A stretch of 64,000 nt of DNA from Epinephelus fuscoguttatus. Its lineage: Eukaryota; Chordata; Actinopteri; Perciformes; Serranidae. The DNA is taken from assembly GCF_011397635.1 (NCBI RefSeq), contig NC_064761.1:42372143-42436142 (forward strand), read 5' to 3'. The stretch's first letter is position 1. Each line of letters begins with the position of its first letter. Below the pieces are notes generated by a model. The model saw only the letters and a program-made list of their open reading frames with translations, had not been told where the DNA came from and did no database searches. The position numbers were made by a program, and so were the translations under genes. Below, piece after piece: positions 10,764 through 49,100 of the stretch.

Positions 10764-13700
10764 TTAGCAGCAGATGACTCTAACACAGTTCAGTCGAGCT
10801 GCCTGTGACTGTGCGGCCTCGTTTCTCCTCACAGAACCGCACTTCCACGAAACAAGGAGGGTGCGTCGTAGTAACAGCACGTCACACACTGCATGGTTGT
10901 CAGTGGTTGTTTTTTTTCCCTGTCTGTTTGGATTGTGTTTTATTTCCGTGGAGACACAACCAGTACTGGCTCACCAGGGGCCCCCAAACATTTTAAGGTG
11001 GGGAGCCCTAAAAAGACCCAGATATAATGAGTTTTGGGAGACTAAACAAAAAAATATATTTGGTATCTGCAGTTGGAGCAGAATGGTGTTAAGATTTTTA
11101 ACTTGAAAATGCATTTCCTAGATTAAATGTATGTGCATGCTGACAGCTTCACTTGCAAAGCACTGCTGAAAACAGGATTCTGGAAGCACAAATGCACTGC
11201 ACTGCTGAAAAACCTAAAAACTGAAGTGCAAAACTAGCAGAGTTGGACGCTGAATTGCATGACCTGAAGAAGCTACAGGCTGAAATACATTGTAATGTTG
11301 TTTAAAAGTGGAATTTGAGATGAATTACCTGAAAGAGAAAAATGCTTTTTACTTTAAAAAGCATAGAAGGTGGGAAAAGTGTTGAATACAAGCAGAAATG
11401 ATAATAAATATCATAACGTTTTCACATTTAAATGTTTTTTTTTTGTTTGTTTTTTTTTTAAGTGTGCAAAAGTAGTAGTTGACTGAAAAATATACGTATA
11501 ATTCCTTGGTGTCCTGGTTAAGGCTTAAATAAAGTCTAGGAAAAAGTATGCAGAAGTGGAGTAGGTTAAAAAAGATTTTGAAGGTTTGTTTTTTTACCAT
11601 TCACTGCAAATTTTATAAGAGCTGAAAGACATCGCACGAACAGCTGGAAGTTAAACTGTAATACTGTCAGAGCCGGAGGTTGAGATGAATTGTCTAAAAG
11701 AGCTGAAAGAAGAAAAGCTTCGTATTAAAATCACTGCATTTTTAAGAAATAGTGAAGTACAAATTGCAGAAAAAAATGTAGTAAAAATTGCAAAAAAAAT
11801 TGCAGAAATGCCTCAAAGAGTGGAACAGTTTAATATTTAAAAGGTTTCTGTAGTTAGAAGTATGCAGAAATATCATGTCAGGAATGTCGTAGACCAAAAA
11901 ACGTACAAAAGTAAAATAATAAAGATTTGAAAAACAATACTGTGAATGTTGAATCTGCACTCACATAATATGAATCAACTGAAAATGAGTTATCATTTTG
12001 CTGGGGACCCTTGCAACATCCCCTTGGTCTCCTGCATGTCCTTGGACACCACTGCTGTTGGCTAAAGCAAGTAAAGGTTTTTTTCCCAGGCTAGGTGGAA
12101 ATGCTATGGAGAAACTAAAATTAGTAATAAATAGATTAAATTGACAGCTGCCATAGAAAACAACTTCTTTAATCTCAAACCTTTAAATAATGAGAAACCA
12201 GGATACATGTTCAAAAATAAACCTGTTTATTTAAAAACAGTGAAAATAGTGTGTGTGTATTCTCTTTTAGAAGAACAGTTCAAAATTGGGATTTCTATTT
12301 ACACAAAGTTCAGGCACTTGAAGAAAGTCCGCAGACGGTCGAGCACATTCCGGCATTTATGGCCGGTGATAATATGTACAAAACAGGCTCAAGCCTCAGT
12401 GAATTTTGCAGACAGCAGCTCCCGGAGGAGACAGAGAGAAGCCCAGCATCGTGCTTCAGCTGGATTACACATCACACAGGTCATGAGTGTCTCTGGGCAG
12501 CAGTGAGCTGCAGCTGGAGGGATCACTGGGGTGGATGGGTAATGGAGTTCTGAGGACAGAGGACTGTTATTTCACGTTTGGGATAGCTGGAGGTTGTCTC
12601 CTGGAGAGAAGATCAGATCAAAGATATTACTATAAGGCTCAATATGGTAACAGTATTAACAGGACACCACCTTAGAGCTCTAATAAAGACTGTAAACTAC
12701 TGTCTAACTATGTCGATCACATGCAGAGACTCGTGACTCATAGAGTGCCTTGCTATTCAGCTGGGACTGAAAATTAGGTTTTCAATATCTGCCTTTCATT
12801 TGCATGGTTTTAAGAAGAAGAAAATGATAACTTTAATCAGAAGGTGTGGTCTGTAATTGTAGCTTTATAAACTGCAGAGCTAACTATTCAATTTTAGAGA
12901 TAATGTCTGATCCCTAATCATCATAATTTATAAGTCTACTGTCGCGCTTCTGGTAAAGAATTAGAGTTGTAAAAGAAATACAAATCTTTCAGGTCCATTT
13001 CTGTGGCTGCTTCAGGTGAGTTTTAATCGCTGCACAGTGAGGACCTAAGTTCATAACAAAGCTGTAGACTTCTCAGTGAAGATCGACACACAAGAGCGAA
13101 GATTTATCCTATTACATCAAGACGAGACTAAAACACCTGGATGTGGGCGGGGTGAATCAAAAGGTCTGACAAAGGTATAACAGAACTCAGGATCCAAGAC
13201 AGGCTAATTAACGATACAACCTGATTCAGTCTGCCCTGGTCCCTTCAACAAATCTGCTATTGTTACGTCTCTGTCTGCATGTAAGTTCAAGAAAGCTTTT
13301 TAAAGACTACATCCTGCAGTATCTCAAAGACGTTACACACAGGCATCTGTTAAAACTATAGTTGGTAACTTTATTTTAAATAAGTTTACCGAAACTGTTA
13401 CTACACTCACAGAGCACATCTGTGAAGGCATCATATTCACTCTGTTGGCTCGTCGCCATACACTGCATATAATAATGAACATAGCTACCATCATGTCGCC
13501 CATTGTTTTGTGGACGGCTGTTTGAGCCCAGAGTTCAGCATTTCAGCTGTTGCCGTCTTGGTTTTTTGAGCCAGAAGTGTCCATATTTGGACGAGAGGGC
13601 GGAGCTATAGAGGAGTGAGGGGAGGATCTGACTCAGAATGCAGCGATGCCTCGCAGACAGCCTGTCACTCAAGCAACCACGCCCTTCCATAATGCATAAG

Positions 13701-16700
13701 CTTTAATAAAAGGTAAATGGGTCAGTTATATAGAAAATGCCCCCTGTACAGTCATTAATGTTGAAATTAGCTTTAGAGACCGAAACAGTTTTAACACAAG
13801 GCTGTAAACATGTTTTTTCTGCTGTAAAACTGGTCATTAAAACATGCAGGTCTTTGTGGATTTACTCTGTGTTTTTGGAAGCAGCCTTAAGTGGTCATTT
13901 GATGAACTTCGTTTTTGGCACGTCTGCACTGGCTTCATTTTTCAGCTTCAGAGGTTGCCATTGGCTCCCTGTCAACTTTTATTTTGGCAGATTCAGCATG
14001 TTGAATCGGTAGCCCTTTTTAAATCGGAATTGTGCAAATTTGCAGGAAAGCTCAGTCTTTTTTCAGCATTGGCAGTATACAAACAAAATCGGGGAGTGCA
14101 GCAAAATGCCGCCTACCTATTTTTGTTTAAACAGAATGTGCCTTTTTCGGGGCAATGGGGGGCGTGAGCAAGTAACAAAACGTGTAGCTCAGCGTGTGAC
14201 GTAAACAGTGACGTGGGAGGGAAGCCGCGGCTGGTCAGTCCTTCGGTGATTCTCTCATAAGTCGGCCCGTTTTTCACCGTCCCCGTCATCTGACGGTTAA
14301 TGGCCTCTTCGTTTGTGAGGACAAGGAGGGCGCGCAATTCCTTGTCTCCCCAGTTGCTCATCTTTACAGTGTCTGTCAGGTTTGTGTTTCCCTCTTGCTA
14401 CTAGCTGCTCGCTAATTCCTGCTATCAGCTGTTTCCTGTTAGTCGACCGCCAGTTGGTTGCACGTGCAGCGTCATCAACAGCTCCTCCCACAAGTCATCA
14501 ACAGCCCCTCCCGTTGCGGAAGGCCGCCTCGTTCTGTTTAAACCAAAAAGGTTCCACCAATATGTCTACCCTATGAGGCGGAAAATTGGGCACCTCGGGT
14601 CAACTCGCCAATCCGGCTCTGTGTGTCTAAACGCTTGCAGCTTGCCGGCAAAACTGCCCAACATTCGACGAAAATCTGGCAGTGTAAAAGGGGCTAGTGA
14701 CAGCATCAGCCGAACTTTAATTAGCAGTTCAGCTCAGCGCACAAGAAGACAAATGGAAATGAGGAAAGTAAACAAATACTAAAGTCAAGAGGGAGTGAGA
14801 ACAAAACAAACTTCTTCCATAGGGTAAGATTATTTTTCTGTAGCCATCAAGATCTTTAGCAGAAATGCTTCCTGATGGTTTGTGTATTTGTTCACAGGCA
14901 CACAGTATATATACTCTGTTCTTTCAACACTGGATTGTGTTGTTAATATGCTAGCTGCCTAACTAGTGTAAAGATGGCCGTCCAGTTTTCCTTTTGAAAT
15001 GACAAAATAACAGACTTCCTCTGTCTGCTGGTGTGGAGAGTTACCGCCTTTCACGCAGGGGTGGAATGTATGCACGAATGTACGCTAGTTGGCTGTCGGC
15101 TGTGGTTTTTCCGGTGTGTTCATGTGAAACTTCTTGGTCAAGGTCTGGCGACGTGAGGCGATGTAGCAGGGGGCTTTTATTGCCACTAGTCCTCTAAAGT
15201 CGGTTTGGTGTGTCTCAGCCTTCGGTGTACTGTTAAGCTGTAAAATAAGACCACTGGTCTGACTGGTGGGCGTGCTTGGTACTTGAGTAGACCATTTCCA
15301 AAATGGCAGCTGGGTCACAAACCTTCTCATTTTACAGCTAAACAGTATAGTTAAGTTGTGATTGACATGACTGACTGTGTTAGAGACTCCTCAGCTCTGA
15401 TTGGTCGTTTTGGTGTGCTGGAGCACTTTTTTCAGAATATAGTGACAGTTTCAGCAGATATGACATTGTATGTCACATTGTATATGCATTGTATTGACAT
15501 GGTATTTTCATAAAAGTAATCAAGTGTAGCTTTAATCAGTCTAAAACAGTTTGTCTCAGCAACATGAGGATAAAATTAAACTGAAACTATTAGGCAAAAC
15601 ATTTTTTCTACAGAGTGAAGTTTTAATTGGAACATTTTAGCATTAAATGTCCATTTACCACTTATTCCTAAGTGAATAACAACTTAAAAACACAGGCCTA
15701 TGTCTCCACTGCAGCTATAAACCTGTGTTGCCCTTTAAATGAACTTTTCATTTTTTATTTTTTTTTTTTAAATGGCCTGTGGTGTAACCTTTCCGTTGAC
15801 CCCCGGATTAGAGGCATGTTATGAAAGATGTGAAAACTTGCGAAAACTATTACATGGAGAATTATATGGGGTTTGGCAGTGTTTGAAAGAAGAACAGCGA
15901 AAAAATGAGTGAACAAGGGTGAGGAAATAGTGATTACTTGAGATTACTATAATATAGGTGAGATAGCAGTTGGTTACAGAACAAGATTAAAGAGATGCAC
16001 TATCTAGCAAAGAGCTAATCCAGATGTTGGAGCACTGTGATTCAAGGTTCACAGTTTCCTGCTCACAAATTTCCATGTACATATTTTTTTGTATTTCTAT
16101 TTAGCAGGATTTTTTTTTTAATTTCCCATAATGCCAACTTTTTAATTGTGACTTAATTAATGATCTGTACTGTCAACAGACTTTTCCGTGATTTGAATAA
16201 AGATGGGGAAAAAACCTGACTTGAAGAAGTAAGCTCATGCCCCATGTACTGTATATCTATAGGGGAGAGAGACTGAGTAAGGAAAAGAGGCATAAGGTTG
16301 GATGGAAAGACTCAGGAAAAACTATGCGGGAAAGAACCTAAAGAACCATTGGAGAGCACAGAGGAAATGAGGCAGAGAGAAAAAGGAGAGACAGGCCAAA
16401 AGCAGGGGAGGAACCAGTGAAAGAGGAGAAGTGAAGAAATGTACAAGAAAAAGAAGAAGGGGGGAAAAAGGAAAAATAACGGTTATTGCATGAGGGAAAC
16501 TGGGGAGGGCAATAAAACAAATGCATGCTAGGAGAGAGAAGGGAAAAGGGGGGGGATGAAGGACAGAGAGAAAGATGAAAACTTGACAGAGCGCTCAGTC
16601 TGTTGTCTCTGGCTCCAGTAGAAAGCTGCACAGAGAGAAGTCCTGTCTACTGAGGCTGATGGGAAAGAGAATATGAGAAACACATTTTCCAGCAGACCCC

Positions 16701-16867
16701 CACCCAGCTCAAATAACAACTCCCTCTGCCCCTGTGTCTCTGCAGCGCAAGGCTTGATGGTGTGTATATGAGTGTGTGTATATGCCAGTGCAGTGTTTGA
16801 GTGACAGACTGGAGGTCATAGTAATGTAACAGGTCAGATTTCAGGCTGTAATTGTGTGGTTTCAGCG
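10764..16867. other. Gene-poor stretch between the dnm3 proline-rich exon and the minus-strand exon at 10.7 kb
   Basis: Either dnm3 3' untranslated region plus intergenic DNA, or the last dnm3 intron. From about 11100 to 11980 the sequence is repetitive and adenine-rich, with a degenerate repeat of a 'GAGATGAATT..CTGAAAGAG' phrase about 355 bp apart (near 11325 and 11680), which looks like an old interspersed repeat. A Harbinger-like MITE lies at 14011-14695. The stretch 16250-16600 is purine-rich. I found no exon with convincing dynamin C-terminal sequence here. Confidence 0.4.
14011..14695 (-). mobile_element. Harbinger-like MITE with a Myb/SANT-type remnant
   Basis: The ends are related inverted sequences (AGCCCTTTTTAAATCGG at the left, a complement of TAGCCCCTTTTACACTG at the right). 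On the minus strand at 14113-14361 an open stretch begins MSNWGDKELRALLVLTNEEA and continues with GPTYERITEGL. This is the pattern of the Myb/SANT-like DNA-binding protein that accompanies Harbinger-class transposons in fish. It is a fragment without a transposase. Family assignment rests on this resemblance only. Confidence 0.55.
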
Positions 16868-40716
<23,849 letters not shown>

Positions 40717-41190
40717 CGCAACGGAGCAGCCGGGCTCCCCGCCCAGCTCCTGTAGATCCTGTTCCACCCCGGTCCTACTCCACACCAGTCGTCGGGGTAG
40801 CTAACATAGTTCACGGCTACTTACAAATGTTCTGCGTCCATTACCAACATGTACAAACCTTACAAAGCGGCTGAAACTCTTCTTGGAGGACGGAGGCAAC
40901 TTTCAAAGCTCAGTAACTTCAGCGGCTGATAGCTCGTTATCGTCAGTGCGTCTGGGAGCGACGGCAGTGCCCAAGATTGTACTCACACACCTCAAGTCTC
41001 CGAAAACAGCTCCCTGTGGACATTACTGTTGCTTTAAAGCGACGAAAGTTCACAGCGGGTTGTTTCCCTTAAACGCTGGGCACATTTAAGACGCTGGTCG
41101 CTGGTGGCGGCGCTGACTTTGGTCCATGGTCAGGAGGAAAACATTCTACTGACAGCTAACGGAATCAAGTTTAACGCGCATGCGCGGTAA
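40717..41190 (-). promoter_or_regulatory. dnm3: dnm3 5' untranslated region and promoter
   Basis: CpG-bearing sequence upstream of the dnm3 start codon. It includes the palindromic NRF1 site GCGCATGCGC at 41176-41185, about 460 bp from the ATG. No TATA box is obvious. The start codon at 40714-40716 is followed by [20 protein letters not shown], the standard dynamin N-terminus. Confidence 0.55.
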
Positions 41191-41904
41191 TCAGTGAGTT
41201 TAACTCGGCAACCCCCTTATGCAGAAGAGCAGGAGAGGGACACACTAGAGAGCCAATAATGAAAGTACCCTGACTTATCAGACAGCAGGCAGACATTCAC
41301 TCACTGTAGCCGACAGATATTTAAAATGCTACGCATCCAGAGAGTGGGCAGGGCTCTGCTGCGGCCCTATAAACACTGCAACTGGAACCAGAGTGTAAGA
41401 TTCATCTACTGTAAATAACACTGCTGCATTCTTTGGCAGTGAGGGAGTGAGCGCCATGTGGTACACTGGAAACCAGGAGCATGTGAAAGAGAAACTGAGG
41501 GCTGCATGTAATGGGGAAATTATGCAATAATAATAATATATTAAGTTCAAACATGTACCTTGGTATTAACTTCTTTGTTGAAACCCCACATTAAGATGTA
41601 AAGATAAAATGTCCTTTACTTGTGATTGTTTCTTATACACCATTTTTCCTTTTATTATATTGCACCGAATGGCACAGTGAAAGCACTTACTCTTATAATT
41701 CAGTTCATAATGCCTCAAACAGTGTTGGCACATGATTAAAGGAACAGTCAGTGGTGTAGTGGAGGGTGTGGCCATTTACAGTATACCTATCAGCCAAAGA
41801 TAATATAGGCTACACATATATATAGGAGGGTATACACACTTCCTCCCCAGTAACCTATTTACCTTGCAGTACACCCAGCTCATCACCTACCACCACACCA
41901 CTGG

Positions 41905-43085
41905 GAACAGTGTGTAAGATCTAGGGGGATTTTGTAACATCTAGTGAGAGGACTGCAGACTGCAACCAGCTGAAACCTCTCCAGTCAGATATCCCCTAGT
42001 GTCCCTTCATTCATTCATTCATTTTCTGTAACCACTTATCCTGTTAGTGGTCGCAGGGGTGCTGGAGCCTATCCCAGCAGACTGGGTGAGATGCGGGGTT
42101 CACCTTGGACAGGACGCCAGACTATGGCAAGGCTGACACACAGACACAAACAGCCATTCACACTCACATTCACACCTACAGACAATTTAGAGTCACCACT
42201 TAACCTAACCTGCATGTATCTGCAGGTCCCACATGTCTGTGGGAGGAAACCAGAGTACCCGCAGGAAACCCACGCTGACATGAAGAAGAACTTGCAAACT
42301 CTGCCAGGAACCCTCTTGCTGTGAGGCGACAACGCTAATGCAGCCTAGTGTTCATTGTTCAAGGGGTTTTTTTTTTACCCAGAGCTGAATTATCTGCAGA
42401 TTTCCCCTCCTCTCCAAACCACCAGGTGATGATAAAACCTGAATGAAGCAGTTTCACTTTACAAATCAATGTATCTCCTACGCTGCTCAGCGCGCCATGC
42501 GTGCTCACCTGTTTTCTGAGACGTTCAGGAGGTTTTTACGGGGAGCCAAATTACCCACAGAGGTCTCCCCTGAATAACAAACGAACCCAGTGGTAAAAAC
42601 ACTGAATAAAACATTGTTACATTACAAATCAGTGTTTCTTCGGCACTGTTTGTCATGTTGGACACTTAATATCCAGACGTTCAGGAGATTTTTACCAAGA
42701 GCCGAATAATCCAAGAAGGTCTCTTCCTCTCTAAAAGAAGCAGACATGGTGATTTAAACCCTTAAAAAACAGAATAAAGCAGTTTCATGTTTAAAAATCA
42801 GTGTTTTCCTGATGCTGTTTGTCATGGAGGGGCTTCTTACTACAGTGGTCGATTCAAAAACATGCACAGCCCTATCTAGAGTCAGTGTTTGGTTTGTTGC
42901 TCTGGGGTACTGCAGAAATAAGGCAGTGCAGCGTGGTGATCTCCATGAACAAAGACCTGCTCTCTATGTAGATATAAATGGCACACAATGGTTCTTACTC
43001 ACAGGTGATTACACACTAAAGAAAAAATACTTATATAATATTCAGTTTCTGTCGATATCGCCCCCTAAATCTTACACACTGCATC
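41905..43085. mobile_element. MITE, GGTCCAGTGTGTA family, expanded copy 4 with an inserted retroelement tail
   Basis: Begins near AACAGTGTGTAAGATCTAGG and ends near AATCTTACACACTGCATC. Between them a unit of about 140 bp (from a 'GTTCAGGAG-TTTTTAC' phrase through 'GCAGTTTCA..TTAC/AAATCAGTGTTT') appears three times, at about 42352-42520, 42521-42655 and 42676-42815. The other copies have it once. A retroelement tail occupies 42003-42343. The whole block lies between dnm3 and mettl13. Confidence 0.65.
42003..42343 (-). mobile_element. Retrotransposon 3' tail (RTE/Rex-type), second copy
   Basis: Same family as 19631-19863: (CATT)n at its left end, GGAGCCTATCCCAGCAG, then the 'CATTCACACTCACATTCACA' block. 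Flanked by the 8-bp repeat CCTAGTGT at 41995-42002 and 42344-42351. Inserted in the MITE at 41905-43085, and therefore younger than it. Confidence 0.7.
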
Positions 43086-43120
43086 TTTTAATCCCATCCC
43101 CCTCTGGTAAGAAACAAACT

Positions 43121-46100
43121 TTACTCTACTTTAAGGTCTTTTAACAGCCCTGCGATGTCTATGTGTGGGCTGCTGTTGGTTTCAGTCCTGTTAGAGCACA
43201 GCGCGCTCTGCAGACTCTTGCCTGCTTGGTTCAGGGACTGAAGGATGTGAGCAGCATCCAATGTCTTGTTTTCTCCACGAGAGCACAGAAGAACCTCATT
43301 GACCTCCCCTTCAATCTTTCTGGAGAGGATGGAGGGAAACACGGCGCTGACACGCTCCAACACGCTTTTCCTCAAGACTGGGTCACGACACACGAGGTTC
43401 AGCATGAATACACCTGGTCCAATGACAAGGAGAGACAGACAGAGGAGAGAAGGTTACATGTTATATTACATATATTTAACATTATTAATGTGTCTGTTAA
43501 TAGACAGCTTAATTTAGCAGAGGGCTCTTCATTAGACCTTTTTAAAGGTCCAGTGTGTAAAATTTAGGGGGATTTAGTGGCACCAAGTGGTGAGGATTGC
43601 AGATTGCAACCAGCTGAAACTTCTCACTGTTATAATTGTGTGTTCATTGTTCAGGAGTTTTTTGACGGGCGCAAAATTATCCCCTAAATCCTACATACTG
43701 TCTGTGCCAATACATTTATTGGTACTATTTCATAGAAAAGGATTGAGAAATAAAGTGTTAAAAATACTGTACCTCTGGGGGTTAGCAGGCTGAAAACTTT
43801 CTGCAGGATTGAGGTTTCTACAAAGGCAGCAGGAGGACAGCTCATACCCACAGTGCTATCTTTGCTGTCTACATCGAACATGATGACATCAAACAAACGA
43901 CCACCTACAGTGGAAAAAAAAACACCCACAGTCACTTCTTGGTTAATGTACTCGCTGGTTTAGTTTCACATTTTAACTGGCATCTCTTCAACTCCTCCAC
44001 TAACCTTCTTTCTCCAAGGCACAGATGCGCTCAAGGCCATCCCCCAGAGTGACAGTCAAATGGTCGTCTGGTCTGAATCCGAACCATTCCTTCGCCACTT
44101 CCATCACAGCAGGGTCTAGTTCTACAACCTCGACTGTAACATTGGGCACAAAGTCCCGTAGGAACTGAGGCAGGCCTCCTCCACCAAGCCCCACCAGGAG
44201 GACTGACACTGGGACATCTACGAAGCAAGATAGAGGGGAGGAGTGTGATGTTTTATGCAACAGTTAGAACACTGTGGCTGTGCAGTCAGTCCTTCCTCCC
44301 GCCACTCTCCTCTACAACCTTTACAAGACTGTACAAAACAGATGTGAGCTGACCTTTGTTCTGAGGCGTGCCCACCCCGAGCATGGTAAGGCCAGCCACC
44401 ATAACTTCATGGTGAGCGCAGCAGAGGAAGCCACTGTCCACGGAAAGAGAGCTGGTGGATGTTTTTGGAGCGGCTGTTGGCTTGACCTTCTTTTTATTTT
44501 TCTTCTTGTGACTTGATGCTGCAGGGACATACAGACAGGTGACGATAAAACAGACTTTAACTGTCTTAGTAAGGTGTTGGGCCACTTAGTGCCACCATAA
44601 CAGCCTCAATACACCGTAGACGTGATTCTACAAATCTCTGGAACCAGTTGCACAAAAGTTTTCTCCTTAAGTGTGAAACTTAAGGCTTAATTTCTCCTTA
44701 GCTGAAGGACTTACACAGTTGCACAGAATTCCTTAAAGGCGCTGAAAGAGATTTCACAGTGGTTAAAGTTTCCATGGAGATTGTTTGTTTGCTTGGTCTC
44801 ATGCTTGTGATAATGATATCCTTTCACAACGCTGGATTTTACTTAGATAGTGGAAAATATGGCTGACAGAAAGAGGACAAGAAAACCAAACTGGTCAGAG
44901 GAGGAAAAGATTATACTTCTGGGGGAATACAGTAATAGAATGCACACACTGCAGGGATTCCTTAAATATAAGACCAAGACAAGGAGAAAACCATCAATAC
45001 TTAGGTGAACATTTTACAGAAACCTTTAGGAAAAGATTTAAGGGTGTTTGTGAAACCGATTTTATTTTGAGGAAACCTTATGAGAAAAATCTTAACTTAA
45101 GGTGTTTGTGCAACTGGTCCTGGGAGTCTTTCAATTCTTTCCTCAAGATATTCCCTGATTTGGTGCTGCTGATTTGCACGAGCCATCCCTTTAAGGCAGT
45201 GGTTCCCAACCTTTTCCCTTAAAGGATAACTTTGGTATTTTTCAACCTGGGCCCTATTTCCCCATGTGTATGTGTGCGTATGATTCATAGGTACAACTCG
45301 TTCTAAAATTGGTTCAGTATTGAGGGAGGCAGATGCAGCCGGGAGCCGCGAAACGAGCTAAAACGGTAACGGGGGCTAATGCGTCCTGTATAAGTTTGCG
45401 CATTAAAAGTGCTTTTTTTCACCACTGACCGGTTCAGATCGCCAGTGCTATCTCTGTAAATAGCATACTAAGCGTTTCCCTTACCTCTGGGCTGTGACGT
45501 CATCTCTGTAGTGTGTTTTCTTTTTTTAAGCAATCATAAATACTTAATAAACTAATTGTTTGACAAAGTCTGTGTTGTCTTTTTTCTTCTTTGGCTTTTT
45601 TAACTGCTTTCTTTTCTCTAAGGCTGTTTGGCAGAGAGTGAAGGCTCTGTCAATATGGCTTGTGTTCAGGTTTGCACCGTGTCCTTATCCTAAGAGATTT
45701 TTTTAAAAAAGTTTATACCTTTAATGATAATAATAATCTGAACTTTAATAATAACAAGTTTAGATATTTCATTTTTTCTCAAATAAATGTATGTAATGCT
45801 GACATATAGGCCTACTGTATTGTTTTTAAAAAGGCCTCACGACCCCTCACTGAGCTTTGGCGACCCCTAGTGGGGGTCAGGACCCCCAGGTTGAGAACCA
45901 GGGTTTTAAGGGGACAAGGGGGCTCAAACCATGCCAGCAAAATGCCCCCCACCCTCCAACAGAGCCATCGGATCCCCTGATCGTAGGGGTCAAGCATTCA
46001 GGCCTGTACAAATCTCTTGGTGTATGCCACACACGCACTCACCCACTTGTCAAGAATATGGTGAGGCATTACTCATCACATAGACATTTTATTTCAGTTT

Positions 46101-49100
46101 TAATATTGGACAGTAGTGTTCTATATATAATGTTAATATAAACACCTATTATTTCACACACGTGTGTATACAGAATAGTCCTCTCTATTTTTTATATTAT
46201 TTGTCCAGCTTTGTTGTCCTTTCCCTGTTTCTGTTTATGTGTAAGCACATTGAGAGCAATGCAAAAACTGGACTCAAATTCCATGTATGTGTGTAGATAC
46301 TGTGCTCGGCCAATACAGGCGATTTTTCTCCACCTCTCTGAAGACCAGTACCTTTTGTTTTTGCACCACTGAACTCTCAAATGTGCCTTCATCTCTGTAA
46401 TGAGAGGTTTATGCACTGCAACCCTGCTATAATATCCCTCTATGTACAGTAACTGTCAACAGGATGTTCTTGCTGATGCAGTCTGATCACGTCCTGCATT
46501 GATGATCTCAGTCATCTGAGGAGGAGTTGATCTGTTTTTTCCTCATATATCAAATGTGCACTGCGTACCACAATTTCCAACTTCATTAATTGATGTCTTC
46601 ACCACACAGCTACATGCAGATGCCACTTTAGTTATTGTCCTATTGAAACACTGGCCAGTTGAGCAGTGTTTGTGACTGCCCTCTTTACCCCAATAAGGAA
46701 CCCTCTTTCAAAATCACTTAGATCTTTTCCTCCTGATACAAACTCAGAATCAACTGGGCCTGCTCAGTATTTTCATACATGCCACAGAGCATGATTGGAT
46801 GTTAACTGCTTTACTGTAACGTGCAGTGCACTGGTGTGGAAGCATCTGCATTCATTGTGCTTCAGCACACATTTATTCAGGTTTTTCTTTTAATTTACCA
46901 TCCATCTCTAAATATTAATTCACATCTACAATATAACAACTGATTAAAAATATTAATACTATATGCTGTTTATAAAACAGTTGCAATGTTTGATGTTTTT
47001 ACGGTGTGATTTATCATTTCTTTTATTGTTTTTGTTGTTACTTTCTGTTGATATTTGTTCTTTCTCTGTTGGCTTCTTGTCTGTTCATTTTATTGAACAC
47101 GTTTATGCATTGTTGGTGTTACTTAAATGGGTAATATATTGTTTATCACAAAAAAGAGAGCATAACAAATTACAGAGAACAGGGAATAAGAACTGACCAG
47201 TATTTGAAGAGACAAGACGGCTCTCTGATTGGACAAGTAAAGCAGCGTTAGCCAGGAAAACAAGTCTCCGATACAGTTCTCCGTCTTCTCCTCTGACATT
47301 CTCCACGCAGTACTCCCCGCTCAGCTCACTCACACCTCTGCTGACCTCCTCTCGCCAACCCAGGTCACCTCCAACTGACAGAAATGGCACCTGAGTGGGG
47401 ACAGAGAGCTCAGTTATTACGCTGATGCACATTTCAGCAACATGAAATGTTTCATTGTACGAAGAGAGCATTTTACCTGCTGGTTGGTGGGCATACCCGG
47501 GGGAGCCAGGTCCATCACCATTGGTGAGAGTTCTGACTGGACAGCCTGCATGTCTGTGTACTCCTGATTCCTGTGCATTGCCACAATAACCAGGCGCCGG
47601 AAGTTGGCACTGGCTGCCAGCTGCCTTCGCCCCTCACTGGAGCAGTAGAGCCAAGCTGTCTCACTGCCTTGAGGCACTGACATGATAAGCAGAGGAGAAC
47701 AAAATCAGCAAAGGAGAACAAAATACCACCAGTGTGTCTTACATAGAGAGGCAGAAACATGAGAGCTCACCAATGAAAATAGCAAACTGGTTTGATCTTG
47801 GCACCTTGGCACCTGGAGGACAATCTTGAACTGTAAGAGTGTATCTGGGAAGGCCAGTTTTGGCGTGGCAGAGAGTGAGTGACGGGTTCGAGCTGGCATC
47901 TGTGCTTGTACGGAGCCTCTTTTTCAACACAGAGTAAGCCTGATGCTCCCTCACAGCTGACAACAACTCTGCTACCTGTGTGAGACGAGTAGGGGCTCCA
48001 TCTTCCCCAACACACATCTCCAGAATAGGCATGGGCATGGGCTGACGAAACTTGGTGCAGACCAGGACAAAGACAGGCAGAGCAAAGGAATCCTCTTCTT
48101 TCCCACTTTCCTCCTGCAGGCAGTGGAGCCTCACAGCCCATCCCAGCTGAACAAAGTGCTCCACGGCTAACTGGATCACACTTTCCTGAGCCAGCGTCAC
48201 ACAGACATACCGGCCACCAACACTTAGCACCCGGCCCACCTGCACACACAAGAAAACTGCTGTGACAAGAATGCAAAGACGCCTGCTGATGAGTCTATTA
48301 AGTGAGGAAAGGCCATGTGGTCTGTGCACACCATGACTCAATGGTTTCTCACCTCAGTGAGCATGTTCCTGGCCAGTGCTCCTTCTTCTTCTGATGCCAT
48401 AGCATCCAGTGTGCCCTTGTCCAGAGCAGCCTGGTAGCTGGCATCCTCATATGGAGTTTGTGTAGCATCCACCTGCTGGAAGGTGAGGCCCGGCCGGCGC
48501 TCAGCGTTCCGCTGGTTCATGTGGGTCACCACTGTCTCACTGATGTCGATGTTAGTAAGATGTTTGTAGCCGACATCATACATCTGTTCACTCAGCTCAG
48601 AGTTACCACAACCGACCACCAACACCTGAAGGACAGAAACACAAAACAATCAGTCACTCTCATCTGCAGTGATGGAAAGTAACAAAACACATTTACTTTA
48701 GTTTTGAGACACTTGTGCTTCATTTAAGTATTTACATTTTATGCTACAACTGCGATTCTAAAAAAGTTGAGTCACTGTGTTAAACTTAAATAAAAACAGA
48801 ATGCAATGATTTGCAAATCCTTTTTGACCTACATTCAATTGAATACACTACAAAAACAAGATATTTAATTTTTCAAACTGACAAACTGTATTGTTGTTTG
48901 TAATATACACTCATTCTGAATTTGACGCCTGCAACACAAAGCTGGAACAGGAGCATGTTTCAACAACACTTGCATGTGAGGACACTAACTGTTTAAGTAT
49001 TAAAAGTATTAAAAGTGAAATTCTTTCCCAGTCTTGCTTGACATATGACCTCAGTTGCTCAACAGTCAGGGGTCTCTGCTGTTGCATTTTGTGCTTCATA

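Noticed and set aside
47767-48276. 169-codon frame overlapping mettl13 exon 3
   Set aside because: Alternative-frame shadow of a real exon. The chosen frame matches METTL13 and keeps phase with its neighbours.
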